From positions 771,921 to 835,920 of the forward strand of contig JAMXIF010000222.1 in NCBI GenBank assembly GCA_028583685.1: a stretch of DNA of 64,000 nt, read 5' to 3'. The notes below the pieces were generated by a model that was given only the letters and a program-made list of their open reading frames with translations, did no database searches and was not told the DNA's origin. Shown in pieces: positions 54,786 to 64,000 of the stretch. Positions within the stretch are counted from its first letter, which is position 1; every line of letters starts with the position of its first letter. This stretch comes from Petaurus breviceps papuanus. Taxonomy: Eukaryota; Chordata; Mammalia; Diprotodontia; Petauridae. A program made the translations under genes and the position numbers.

Positions 54786-55765
54786 CAATATAGATTTCTA
54801 CATTCCATTGATTGTGTATAGTATTTCCTATGTGAGCCAGTTCTGATGAGAGTAAGGTTCAAGCTGAGTGGGATAAAAGTGATGACATCTCAAAGATTTA
54901 ATATTAGATTGCCTCAACCCCAGACTTAAGTTTCTATTCACTAGATGTGTGTATGTGAGGTGGACACTTCTCAGGTAGTATTCTAAAATCTAGAGAGATT
55001 TTATGTAAGTTATCAAAGACTTAGCAGCCTGAGCTGGCAGGCCAGGACCCTTGCCTTACTTCCCTGGTCATAAGTTGAAGTTTTTGCTAAGCTAAGCTAA
55101 TGTGTCAGAGGGGAAAGTGCAGATCCTACATATCTAACCACAGGCCCAAATGTCCCAGACTTGTTTCCACTGATCACTATCTGACTTGTACAAATATAAA
55201 ATTGGAAATCCTGTTGCAACACTCTGGATAGGTTAGTATGACCTAAAATACCCATGATTCATGAAATATTGTGTGGTCTCATATCTATATTGATATTGTT
55301 AGACATTCATCTTCTGCTTTTATATGTAAGTTGATACTAATGATATATTTTGTCTCTTTTCACATCCATATTGGCACTGTTGATAAGATTTTTGTGGTCA
55401 TACTATGCACCTAAGTTCCTAATTAATGGGAACGTAGTACAGTGAAAGGGGTGGGAAGGGTGGTCTTTTGGGTATATAACCAAGCTTTACATTCTGTATG
55501 TTGGGGGCCTCTCTCACAAGACTGCCTCTGGTGAGAAGACTTCCCCTTCTCATGAGAAGAAATAAATAAATATCTCTTTTTGTTTCTCTGAAGAAATCTC
55601 TGAGTTATTGATTTTATTTTGGGCAAGGGTCTTGTGTCCCCCACAAAGTGATGTCCATCACCCATTCCCACCCCTATCGGTTCGTCCACTATAATAGGTT
55701 TATTATGCCTCTTCATGTGACATAATTTACTCCATTCTATTTCTCCCTCCCTTTTGCATCCAGTT
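54786..55765 (-). mobile_element. L1 spacer fragment, antisense, split by an LTR
   Basis: Pieces at 54786-54864 ('gattgtgtatagtatttcc', 'gagccagttctgatgagagtaagg') and about 55650-55765 ('gcctcttcatgtgacataatttactccattc') match the L1 inter-ORF region at 51480-51620 and 57310-57450. It abuts the 5' end of the larger antisense L1, so it is a separate small L1 scrap. Confidence 0.65.
54865..55645 (+). mobile_element. Probable solo LTR of an endogenous retrovirus, family D
   Basis: TGAGTGGGAT...CCCCACA (781 bp) inside the L1 spacer scrap. Flanks AAGC and AAGT suggest a 4-bp duplication with one change. TATATA at 55473-55478 and overlapping AATAAA signals at 55561 are correctly ordered for U3-R-U5. 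An alternative AGGTT pair at 54855 and 55696 would give wider limits but not TG/CA ends. Confidence 0.65.
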
Positions 55766-55769
55766 TAAG

Positions 55770-56504
55770 GAAGGTGACCTAAAAAAAAGGAAGGTGGTGG
55801 TCTAGCAGTTCCAGGTGCAAACAAAGCAGTAATTGTCAAAACAATCTGATGATGACTAAGAAATAAAGTAATGAATCAGTGGCATAGATTAGGCACATAA
55901 TACACAGTATTAAATGACCATAGTCTAGGGTATGACAAATCCAAGAATCCAGGCTTTTAGGGTGATAACTCATCATTTGAGGAAAATCACTAGGAAAACT
56001 GCAAAGTGGTTTGGCAGAAATTAGGCTGAAACCAACATCTCACATTGTATACCAAGATAAGGTCAAAATGTAGAAATTATTTAGACATAAAAGGCAGTGT
56101 CATAAGCAAATTAGGAGACTATGAAAAATTCTACCCCTCTGACCAGAAATAAGGAAAGAATTTATGACCAAATGAGATAGAGATTACAGTCAGTCAAAGA
56201 TAATTTTGAAATTAAAAAAGTTTTGCACAAACAAAGCAAATGCAGAGAACATTAGAAAGAAAACAGGCAACTTTAATTGAGAATTAACAAAAAAAGTTTC
56301 TTTGATAAAGACTTTATTTTTCAAATATATAGGGAACTTAGCCAAATTTATACAAATAAGAGAATTCTCCAATTGATAAATGGTCAAAGTATATGAATAA
56401 GCAATTTTCAGAAGAATAAATCAAAGTTATCTAGTCATGTGAATAATGCTCTAAATAATTACTGATTAGAAAAATACAGATTAAAACAACTCTGTGGTAC
56501 CACC
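55770..56504 (+). mobile_element. L1, sense, ORF2 C-terminal part (piece 2 of 3)
   Basis: 'ggaaggtggtggtctagcagttcc', 'gaatcagtggcatagattagg', 'ccaacatctcacattgtatacc', 'gttttgcacaaacaaagc', 'caattgataaatggtcaaag' and 'ggtaccacctg' follow L1 ORF2 downstream of where piece 1 stops at 45105, with only a few hundred bases missing. Stops throughout. Confidence 0.75.
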
Positions 56505-56962
56505 TGTAATATTAATGCAATTTGAAGATCCCTTTGTGTTGCCAAGCTGAGAGGTACTTAGCATCTAGTTTCCAATTAAACCTCTGTTAAAGAAACAGAA
56601 GGTATGAACCCCTGTTGCTGGTGTAACAGGAAGGGTCTGAACAGAGAGAAGCTAATACTGTATATAAGGAAGACCACAAACTGGACAGTCAGAACTTCTT
56701 CGGATAAGCATTGTGGAGGAAGGGCAGCTGCTGCTGGACTGAAGACTGAACTGAGAATTGAGAAGAACTGAGAAGAGGAATGAGAATTGAGAATTGAGAC
56801 AAAATTCCTTGGAGCAAGCCACATGGAGGCTGGATAAAGTGATTTTGATTTTGAGAATGGAGCTTATGGTGCTGAAGTTTTCTGAAGGCCAGTTGGAGCT
56901 GCTGAGGATTTCTGAGGCCCAGCCAGAGCTGCAGAAGACTAAGGAAGCAAGACTGTGGTTCG
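56505..56962 (+). mobile_element. Partial LTR of an endogenous retrovirus
   Basis: Begins TGTAATATTAATG exactly where L1 homology ends, and carries a TATATAAGG box at 56661. The start resembles the TGTAATG ends of other LTRs here. Its right side is replaced by the poly-T of an antisense L1-type element, so only the U3/R side is seen. Confidence 0.5.
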
Positions 56963-59045
56963 GGTATTTTGTTTGTTTGTTTTTTTTTATACACATTTGT
57001 TTTTAAAACTTTGATTTCCATATTCTTTATCTTCTTCACTCCTCACCCACCCCCACTGGAAAGCAAGCATTTCAGTATAGGTTGTACATGTATACTTACG
57101 CAAAAGATTTCCATAGCAGGTATATTGTGAAAGACAAACTATATTTTCCTCCATCCTATCCCATACCCCACTTTTTTATTTTCTCCCTTAACCCTGTCCC
57201 TTTTCAAAAGTATTTCCTTCTAACTAGCCTCTCCCCCAATCTGTCCTCCCTTCTATCATCCCCCACTCTTAGCCCCTTCCTCCCTATTTTCCTGTAGGGT
57301 AAGATACCCAATTGAGTGTGTATGTGATTCCTTCCTTAAGCCAAATTCAATGAGAGTGAGTTTGTCCCATTCCCTTTTATCTTCCTGCTCTTCCCCTCCA
57401 TTGTAACAGTTTCTCTTGCCTCTTTTATATGAGATAATTTACCCTAATCTATCTCTCCCTTTCTCCTTCTCCCAATATATTCCTCTCTCACCTCTTAATT
57501 TTATTTTTTAGATATCCCTTCATATTCAACTCATCCTGTGCCCTCTGTCTATGTATACATGTACATACATATGCCCATCTTCACATGTATATTTATACAT
57601 ACATATATCCTCCTATATACCTACATATCTATATCTATGCACACACATATATATATATTCCCTTCAACTGTTCTCATACTGATAAAAGTTTAATAGTTAA
57701 AAATTATCATTTTCCATGTAGGAATGTAAATAGTTAAATTTGAATAAGTTCCTTATGATTTCTTTTCCCTGTTTACTTCTCATCCTTCTCTTGCTTATTG
57801 TATTTGAAAATGAAATTTTCTGTTCAGCTCTGTTTTTTTCATCAAGAATGCTTGAAAATCCTCTATTTCTTTGAATGACCACATTTTACCCTGAAGCATT
57901 ATACTCAGTTTTTCTGGGTAGGTGATTCTTGGTTTCAATCCTAGCTCCTTTGATGTCCAGAATATCATATTTCCAAATCTTTTATCCTTTAATATAGAAG
58001 CTGCTGGGTCTTGTGTTATCCTGATTGTGCTTCCATAATACTCAAATTGTTTCTTCCTGAGTGCTTGCAGTATTTTCTCCTTGACCTAGGAACTCTAGAA
58101 TTTGGCTATAATATTCCTAGGAGTTTTCTTTTTGGGATCTTTTTCAAGAGGCAATTGGTGAATGATTGCAATTTCTATTTTGCCCTCTGGTTCTAGAATA
58201 TTAGGGCAATATTGCTTGATAATTTCCTGAAAGATGTTGTTTAGGCTCTTCTTCTGATCATGGCTTTCAGGTAGTCAAATAATTTTTAAATTATCTCTCC
58301 TGGATCTTTTTTCCAGGTCAGTGGTTTTTCCCATGAGATATTTCACATTGCCATCTATTCTTTCATTTGTTTGGGTCTGTTTTATAGTATCTTCATTTCT
58401 CATAAAGTCATTAGCTTCCATTTGCTCCATTTTAATTTTGAAGGAATTATTCTCTTCAGTGAGTTTTTGAAATTCTCTTTCCATCTGGCAAATTCAGCTT
58501 TTTAAGGCATTCTTCTCCTCATTGGCTTTTTGGGCCTCTTTTGCCATTTGAGTCAGTCTGTTTTTAAGATATTATTTTCTTCAGCCAGGCTTTTGACTCA
58601 CTTTTCCTGATTTTCTTGAATCATTCTCATTTCTCTTCCCAATTTTCCTCCACTTTTCTTACTTGGTCTTCAAAATCCTTCTTGAGTTCCTCCATGGCCT
58701 GCACCCAGTTCATCATTTTCTTGGGAGCTTTTGATTCAGAAGCTCTAACTTCATTGTCTTTCTCCTGTTCCATGCTTTGATCCTTTTTGTCTCTGAAAAA
58801 GGAATCTATGGTAGGAACGCATTTCCTCTGCTTGCTTGTGTTGCCAGTCAATTACTTGACTTTTGAGCTCTTTGCTATGGTAGGCTTCTGCTTTCAGAAT
58901 GGAGAGAGATTTGTCCTAAATTTCTGTGTTTTTTGCAGCTGCTGGAGCAATTAGGAGGGTACCCTCTCTGAAGCCCCTGCAGGCTCTGGCACCTGGCCAC
59001 ACACCCCAGGACCTCCACCCAAAACCACGATCCAGATCCAAGCAG
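56963..59045 (-). mobile_element. L1-type element with ORF1 only (HAL1-like), antisense
   Basis: Starts on the plus strand with a T-rich run (56968-56988), the antisense poly-A tail, then the block 'ttttaaaactttgatttcc'. ORF1 occupies about 57780-58860. No ORF2 lies between ORF1 and the tail, which is the layout of HAL1 (half-L1) elements. The 5' side ends near 59045 inside the 5' UTR. Confidence 0.65.
57780..58860 (-). pseudogene. L1/HAL1 ORF1 remnant
   Basis: The N-terminal part (58627-58851) is K/E/Q-rich and coiled-coil-like (MEELKKDFEDQVRKVEENW). The middle (58275-58484) ends in DLEKRSRRDNLKII, the diagnostic ORF1 motif (E.RSRRNNLRI) before the RRM domain. The C-terminal domain reads PEKLS...GKMWSF...FQAFL in other frames to about 57780. 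ORF1 protein normally trimerises and binds L1 RNA. Frames are broken, so inactive. Confidence 0.85.
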
Positions 59046-59370
59046 GGTGGTTTAAGAAAAACCTGGGAAAACTTATATGAACTCATGTGAATTGAAGTGA
59101 GCAGAACAAGGGGAACATTGAACATAGTACTCACACAGTAACAACAATATTGTAAAGATGATCAACTGTGATAGATTTAATATTTTGATCAATACAATGA
59201 TCCAAGACAATTCCCAAGGACCCATGATGAAAATCCTATCTATATCCAAAGAGAGATCTGATTAATTCAGAATGTGTATTGAAGCCTTATATAAAAATTT
59301 TCCTTTATTTTTATTTTCTTTTGCAACATGGATAGTATAGAATTAAAAAAAATCAGTTGATATTAAGTGA
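59046..59370 (+). mobile_element. L1, sense, 3' end (piece 3 of 3)
   Basis: 'acctgggaaaacttatatgaac', 'agtgagcagaacaagggg', 'gtaacaacaatattgtaaagatgatcaactg', 'acaatgatccaagacaattccc' and an A-rich end are the marsupial L1 3' UTR layout. Completes pieces 1 and 2. Confidence 0.75.
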
Positions 59371-59559
59371 TTAAAAGCCCAGGAGTGCTAGTTACTGGGC
59401 CCATTAAAATGGAAGGAAGACAGTCAGTGGAGGCTTGAGCAGATGTCAGAGGAAAGAAAACAAAACAAAAAAACTATTTGGGTTGTTTGAGGACCCCAAG
59501 AAGAGGAAGTGTGATCAACATGGCCCTGAGAAGGCGAATCCAGAGTCCATCATGTTACA

Positions 59560-59720
59560 CAAAAGATAAAAAAACAAACAAACAACAAAAAGTAGAGTTC
59601 CTGCCCTCAAGGAATCTCACTTTCTGCTGGGGAAGAAAACACATAAATGATGATGTAAGTTGAAGATATATATACAGAGTAGATGCAGGGCAGTCTGAAA
59701 GAGGAAGGCATTTCTTTCTA
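59560..59720 (-). mobile_element. LINE-2 3' end
   Basis: 'agttcctgccctcaaggaatctcac' and 'ctgctggggaagaaaacac' give the antisense L2 3' UTR. A nearby (ACAA)n-like run lies at 59570-59590. Confidence 0.65.
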
Positions 59721-59872
59721 GCTAGGGATACTCCCACAGAATATGGATTTCGAGTTGAATATTAAAGATTCTTATTTGACTACCAAATCATTGCAACTTC
59801 ATCCTCTCTATGATAATTATAAATAAATGATGAATAATCACAAGGTATATTGTTTGGCAGAGTTCTCTGTAT

Positions 59873-60050
59873 TATATGATGACATGGCACTAGAGTCAAG
59901 ACCTGTTCTCAGATCTTGAGTCTGAACCACTCACTACCATGATCATTTACCTGCTATGGTCTCAGTGTCTACATCTAGAAAGTGAGAGGGTTGGATTAAG
60001 CAGCTTCTGAGGACCCTTTTAGGTCTCAGTCTGTGATTCTTTAGGGAGGG
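59873..60050 (+). mobile_element. MIR-type SINE
   Basis: 'gatgacatggcactagagtc', 'gtctcagtgtctacatctag' and the tail 'ggttggattaagcagcttctgagg...ctgtgattc'. Sense, diverged. Confidence 0.65.
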
Positions 60051-60164
60051 AATCTGAAGCTTATTATCTTCCGAACCCCCAGAGAGTCACCAAGGGGCAT
60101 GTGGGCCCACATCTACTGGGTTGAAGGTTTTCTCTGATCTTCTCCACTGATCTAAATTCCAAGT

Positions 60165-60285
60165 GTGTATTTACTATTCATGCTTCCCACCCTCAAGTGG
60201 AATGGGAGCTCCTTGAGGTCTTTGTCTCCCCAGCTCCTTAGGACAGTGTTTGGCATGAAGCAGGCTCTTATTAAATGGTGGTGGT
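60165..60285 (+). mobile_element. LINE-2 3' end
   Basis: 'caagtggaatgggagctccttgagg', 'tttgtctccccagctcc' and 'ggacagtgtttggcatgaagc' are the sense L2 terminus. Confidence 0.75.
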
Positions 60286-60289
60286 GCTG

Positions 60290-60735
60290 AATGGGATAGC
60301 AATCTAGGACACTGCCTTGTCCTCCCTGTGGCAGGAGTTAGCGGATACCCCCCTTAGCTCCTTCCACTTGGCGCTCTGCTCACAGTACTCAGAGGACATT
60401 CTCTTCTTCCCTGGACACATTTTCACCTCTCCCCTTGCCCTGTCAGACCCAGGCTCTGGACTCTTGACTTGAACCTTTTACTTGGGTTATCGGGCCTCCT
60501 TTCCACTCTAGAAAGCCAGGGACTTGCTTGGACCAGCCCTAGAGCTTGTCTCTTCTCTACCATCTGTTAATTACTTGCTATCCCTGTCATTCCCTGTCCA
60601 CTCCCTTCCCTTCACCCTACAGGGTCAGAGAGTTTCGGTAATTGTCCTATTGCCACAGAGGCAGCCTTATTCCAAAGAAATAAACAAACTCAAGCCGCTA
60701 ATATTTACATCAGTCTTCAGCCTTGTTTGGGGTTT
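60290..60735. other. No recognised feature
   Basis: C/T-rich and unique-looking. The 87-codon frame at 60524 runs into the next SINE and is not a gene. Confidence 0.4.
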
Positions 60736-60740
60736 GTTGG

Positions 60741-60943
60741 TCTCTGTGGCCCCACTTGGGGTTTTCTTGGCAAATATACTGGAGTAATTTGCCATTTTCT
60801 AACTCATTTAATAGATGAGGAAATTGAGGCAAAAAGGGTTATATATATAGGGTAATATAGCTAGTAAGTGTCCAAGGCTGCACTTGAACTTAGGTCATCC
60901 TGGGTCTAGGTCTGGTGTTCTATGCACAGTACCATTTAGCTGC
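60741..60943 (-). mobile_element. SINE with RTE/BovB-like tail, antisense
   Basis: Starts with the reversed tail 'ccacttggggttttcttggc...actggagtaatttgccattttc', then 'tagatgaggaaattgaggc', 'agctagtaagtgtccaagg' and the head 'ccatttagctgc'. Same family as 35810-36035 and 61181-61372. Confidence 0.85.
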
Positions 60944-60959
60944 TTATGGCAAAAGTTGT

Positions 60960-61135
60960 GTTATTTAATTTTCATAGAAATCCTGGGGGGTTGGTGCTAT
61001 CATCTCATTACAGAGGTGGTAACCTAGTGTGAGAGGTCAGTGACTTTTCCAGGGTCACACTGCTAATAAGTGTCTGAGGTTGGATTTGAACTTAGATCCT
61101 CCTCAGTCCAGACCTAGTGTTCTATCCATTGCCTT
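60960..61135 (-). mobile_element. MIR-type SINE
   Basis: 'tatcatctcattacagaggtgg', 'agtgacttttccagggtcacac' and 'ggatttgaacttagatcctcc' mark an antisense copy, head to tail with the preceding one. Confidence 0.75.
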
Positions 61136-61180
61136 AAATACAGTGGTTTTTTTTTTTTGTTAATCACATTATTATCAAAG

Positions 61181-61372
61181 CCAGGGACTGCGAAGTGGTG
61201 CAGTGGCCAGAAGTCTGGAATTGGACTTAGGAAGACCAGAGCTCAAACACTTACTAGCTATTTGACCCCGGGCAAGTCATTTAGCCTTGTTTGCCTTAGT
61301 TTCCTTTTCTATAAACTGAGCTGGAGAAGGAAAGGACAAACTACTTTAGTATCTCTGCTAAGAAAACCCTAA
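61181..61372 (+). mobile_element. SINE with RTE/BovB-like tail
   Basis: 'gggactgcgaagtggtgcagtgg', 'ctatttgaccccgggcaagtc', 'ttgccttagtttccttttc', then 'gctggagaaggaaagg' and 'ctgctaagaaaaccctaaa'. The final part is missing. Confidence 0.8.
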
Positions 61373-61384
61373 ACTGTTAGCATG

Positions 61385-61800
61385 CAAAACATAGGCTTGC
61401 TACAGAGACGATTTTATGGATACCACACCCAGGGCAAGCATTTACATGGGGGTCAGAAGAAGCAATACAAAGACACTCTCAAGGTCTCTCTCAAAAACTT
61501 TGGAATTGATCATTTGACATGGGAGACACTGACACAGGACTGCTCTGCATGGTGTGCCCATATCAGAGAAGGTGCTGTGCTCTATGTGCAAAGCAGAATT
61601 GAGACAACTCAAAGGAAAGACAGGATGCACACATTTGAAGAATCCAGCCCAAGTATTCACAGGGACTATTTGTGCCTGACCTGTGGTAGAGCATTCTGAG
61701 GTCGTATTGGTCTGACCATCTAACTGGACACATGGGAACTTGACTCTAGCATAGTGATATCATTTTGGTTCTCTTAGAGAACAAAGGAGAGCACCCAACC
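61385..61800 (+). mobile_element. LINE ORF2 C-terminus and 3' tail (CR1/L2-clade or relative)
   Basis: A 105-codon frame (61382-61699) reads GYHTQGKHLHGGQKKQYKDTLKVSLKNFGID...TWETLTQDCSAWCAHIREGAVLYVQSRIET and ends CLTCGRAF, followed beyond a stop by GRIGL. This is the C-terminal layout of non-LTR retrotransposon polyproteins (RRYKDtLK.sL...WE..a.dR..WR..., then CxxCGR.F..RIGL..H). The zinc-finger-like end has lost its histidine part. After the coding end the tail 'gatatcattttggttctcttagagaac' matches, inverted, the pieces at 4640 and 33390. Confidence 0.75.
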
Positions 61801-61804
61801 ACCA

Positions 61805-62460
61805 GACTGGGTCATGAAGAGGCAGCCATGACTGAGATGACCAAATAACAACATTATCCCAGTGGTCATCTCGTCAAGCCTTGCCAGGACTGTGAATCCT
61901 GCCTACAATATCCTAGACAACTGGTTCCCCAGTAGGCCCTATTCACGTTCCTCCAGTCCTTGGGAACTCCCTGCCTTTGGTGGCAGCTCCTGTTGAGAAG
62001 AGTCACTTTCCCAAAGGTCTACTTTCTTTAGCGTTTACTTGTTTCAACTCAGTCCCAGTCCAATCAGCACAACAGAGCAAAGCCCTTACTTTTAAGCAAT
62101 GAGATCCAATCACTCTCCAGGCTTCTCAGCAGAAAATAGAGATCCCTTGCTGCTCCTTTGCCAGAAACGAGCAGCTCTCTGAGCCCTAAGTGGTCATTTA
62201 TCTTCCCCCTGGCCCTGGGAAGGAACACTGGATTCCCCCCTGTCCCCCGCTGTGGCTTGCAGTGAGTTTAGGGTTTGACTTCTCTGGGTGTTGATGAACA
62301 ATCCTGACAGTTCACTCTGGGCCCCTCCCTGTGGGGGTCAAGACCCTGATGGATTTGAAAGTGCCAGAAGGGCAGAAGGTCTGCTTTCTTTCCTTGTGCC
62401 TATTCTTCCAGGGAAAAGTCCAAGGGAGGCAAAGGGAAAGAGTGAAACCTTCCTGATGAG
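61805..62460. other. No recognised feature
   Basis: Unique-looking and moderately GC-rich. No gene seen. Confidence 0.4.
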
Positions 62461-62461
62461 C

Positions 62462-62610
62462 TGAGGACTCATGCTGGGACTTGACTACAAATCCCAGCTT
62501 CACCACTTATCTGGGGGACCGATTTCTCTCTCCTGTAGGACCTGGGCTTCATCTGTTCAATGAGGGCATTTGGGCTGGATGGTCTCTAAGCTTCCTTATG
62601 GTTCCACATC
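62462..62610 (+). mobile_element. MIR-type SINE
   Basis: 'ggacttgactacaaatcccagcttcacc', 'gggggaccgatttctctc' and 'gggctggatggtctctaagc' give a diverged sense copy. Confidence 0.55.
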
Positions 62611-62889
62611 GAGCTCCTTGAGGTTGGTGAAGTATTATACATGGATCATCTTCCTTGATCCTTATCCTATGGTCCTATGGGAGAGTACCTCTGTGGAGTC
62701 CCTGATTGGGATGAGGAATGCCCTGAGTACATGATACTTCTGATAATGGTCAGTTCTGTCAGCGAGTGAATGATGGGCCAGGATGGGAACCCAGCTCTCT
62801 GCACTTGGCACCTCTCCCATTCTCTCCTCCCCCAGGCATGCTACCCCTGTGTAAGGATGATTGTGCTCATGCCAAACTCTGTCACTAAT

Positions 62890-63270
62890 GTGGAAAGTTG
62901 GGACAGGCTAAAATAAATGGGAACATGCTGTTCCAATTAATCATCAATCCATTAATAGCAAGCTGGGCCCCATTCTGGGCTGGGCTCCTGCTGATCCCGA
63001 AGCTGGTGAAGCTGCTGTGTCTTTGGAATGGCCACTTGTGCATGGGGGCTGCAGGCAGACCATAATGCTCTCCTAATTCACGGCTTGATTAGCAGGCTTT
63101 TACCCTTTCGAAGATGGCTTTTTCACCAGCGCCTGGTAATGTTCCAGAGAAAATCCTCTTAATGTTCAAAAGAGCATCCTCTTTGACCCTAGAATAACAG
63201 CTCTGCCCACCTTCTTTCAATCATGGGGCAATTATGTTCTCTGAGAACGCAGCAGCCTGGAATGCTTTAT
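62890..63270. promoter_or_regulatory. Candidate conserved non-coding element
   Basis: About 380 bases free of recognisable repeat words, bounded by repeats on both sides. It is dense in homeodomain-like cores: CCAATTAATCATCAATCC, CCATTAATAGC, CTCCTAATTCACGG and CTTGATTAGCAGG, plus a CAATCATGGGGCAATTATG stretch near 63217. The mixture of GC-rich and TAAT-rich parts resembles developmental enhancers. Conservation cannot be tested here. Confidence 0.35.
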
Positions 63271-63284
63271 GTAGGATCATAGAT

Positions 63285-63465
63285 GGAGGGAGGGTAATAA
63301 AGTAGGAAGAATGCTTGTTTTGGAGTTGGGACCTGGGTTCAAATTCAAGTTCTGTTAATTTAATATCAATGTGACTTAGATTCTTTGGGCCTCAGTTCCC
63401 CCATTTGTAGAATAAGGGGGTTATTCCTTCTTGTTTTAAATCTATGATTCTATGACAAATGGAAG
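63285..63465 (+). mobile_element. MIR-type SINE
   Basis: 'ttggagttgggacctgggttc', 'gggcctcagttcccccatttg', 'aataagggggttattcc' and 'aaatctatgattctatg' form a sense MIR-like SINE with its tail. Confidence 0.75.
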
Positions 63466-63544
63466 AAAAAACACCAGAGCTGGAAGGGATTCCTGACATC
63501 TTGTAGTCTACCTCTCCCCCCTTGTTACACAAATTTCTTTTTCA

Positions 63545-63690
63545 TTGGATCATAAAATAGAACTGTAAGTAACCTTGGAGGCCACCTAGAATAAGCTTTA
63601 AATTTTACAGAAAAGGAAACGGAGACCCAGAGAGGACAATGAGCTTGCCCAAGTTCAAACAGGTAATAAATAATAAGATGGGATCTTCAG
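63545..63690 (-). mobile_element. MIR-type SINE
   Basis: 'accttggaggccacctagaataagc', 'ttttacagaaaaggaaacggag', 'gagcttgcccaagttcaaacagg'. Antisense. Confidence 0.7.
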
Positions 63691-63699
63691 ATTCCTGCC

Positions 63700-63870
63700 C
63701 TGTCATCAGCCATCCTCAGTTTGAACACTTCCAGGGACGGGAAGCTCACTATTTTCAGACAGCTCATTCTAAATCTGATTAGCTCTGAACAATAGGACAT
63801 ATTTTCCATATATTGAGTCAGAATCAGCTGCTCTGCATTTCCCTCTCATTGCTTCCTACTCTTCATACTG
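63700..63870 (-). mobile_element. CR1/L3-like LINE 3' end
   Basis: 'gtttgaacacttccagggacggg', 'aagctcactattttcagacagctcattc' and 'gattagctctgaacaatagg' match the antisense CR1/L3 3' UTR well. Confidence 0.75.
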
Positions 63871-64000
63871 AGGCAAAGAGGAACAAATCTGCTGTCCCTC
63901 CCAAACAGTTATTCACAGAGCCAGTGCATTGGGTGGGAATCTGGCCTGACAGATACAAAGGTTTTGCTTTAAGCCCCTGCCTTTGTGGTGTGCTGGCTGG

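Noticed and set aside
56576-57039. Minus-strand frames of 82-116 codons
   Set aside because: They cross the junction between an LTR remnant and an antisense L1-type element, so they cannot be one gene.
1-64000. Intact retroviral gag, pol or env regions
   Set aside because: None recognised. All retroviral sequence seen is LTR only.

Overview
This window looks like nuclear DNA from a marsupial, probably an Australian one. Three signs support this. The common short SINE opens with GGGCAGCTAGGTGGCTCAG, continues with the 'ATAGAGCACCGGCCCTGGAGTCAGGAGGACC' type of tRNA-like head in broken-up copies, and resembles WSINE1-type elements rather than the usual opossum SINE. LINE-2, CR1/L3-like LINEs and CORE-SINEs (MIR kin) are abundant and still legible. 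The L1s and LTRs also have a marsupial flavour. This assignment rests on remembered consensus patterns, not on a search. Two runs of exactly 100 N (23127-23226 and 52626-52725) are assembly gaps.

I found no host protein-coding gene, tRNA gene or rRNA gene that I can defend. The long reading frames all fall in repeats, microsatellites or LTRs, except for two unexplained GC-rich patches at about 5840-6090 and 16265-16770. The window is best read as a gene-poor intergenic or intronic stretch made largely of repeats.

Layout. 1-8150: scattered CORE-SINE/MIR and L2 pieces, a CpG-rich triplet-repeat patch (5.9 kb) and a minisatellite that seems to have grown from a SINE tail (7.45-7.79 kb). 8150-9960: an old antisense L1 with an L2 piece inside it. 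10.1-26.9 kb: SINEs and L2, including a 3-kb antisense L2 (13.2-16.26 kb) with recognisable reverse-transcriptase and C-terminal segments. 27.1-29.1 kb: two unrelated solo LTRs, each with a perfect 5-bp target duplication. 29-41 kb: L2, CR1, SINEs, a 3'-truncated-looking L1 broken by two SINEs (34.8-36.2 kb) and a short LTR (37.07-37.41 kb). 41.85-59.37 kb: a large nest of LINEs and LTRs. 59.4-64 kb: SINEs, a LINE 3' end with a zinc-finger-like tail, and a unique AT/homeobox-site-rich block at 62.9-63.27 kb that may be a conserved regulatory element.

The most interesting structure is the 17.5-kb nest. A sense L1 appears in three colinear pieces (41.85-45.1, 55.77-56.5 and 59.05-59.37 kb). The first break holds a nearly complete antisense L1 that itself carries two related solo LTRs and two SINEs, followed by an L1 scrap with another LTR. 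The second break holds a partial LTR and an antisense element with L1 ORF1 but no ORF2, which looks like a HAL1-type element. The LTR at 52.1-53.5 kb is a sister of the one at 27.1-28.3 kb; both carry a 71-bp tandem repeat.
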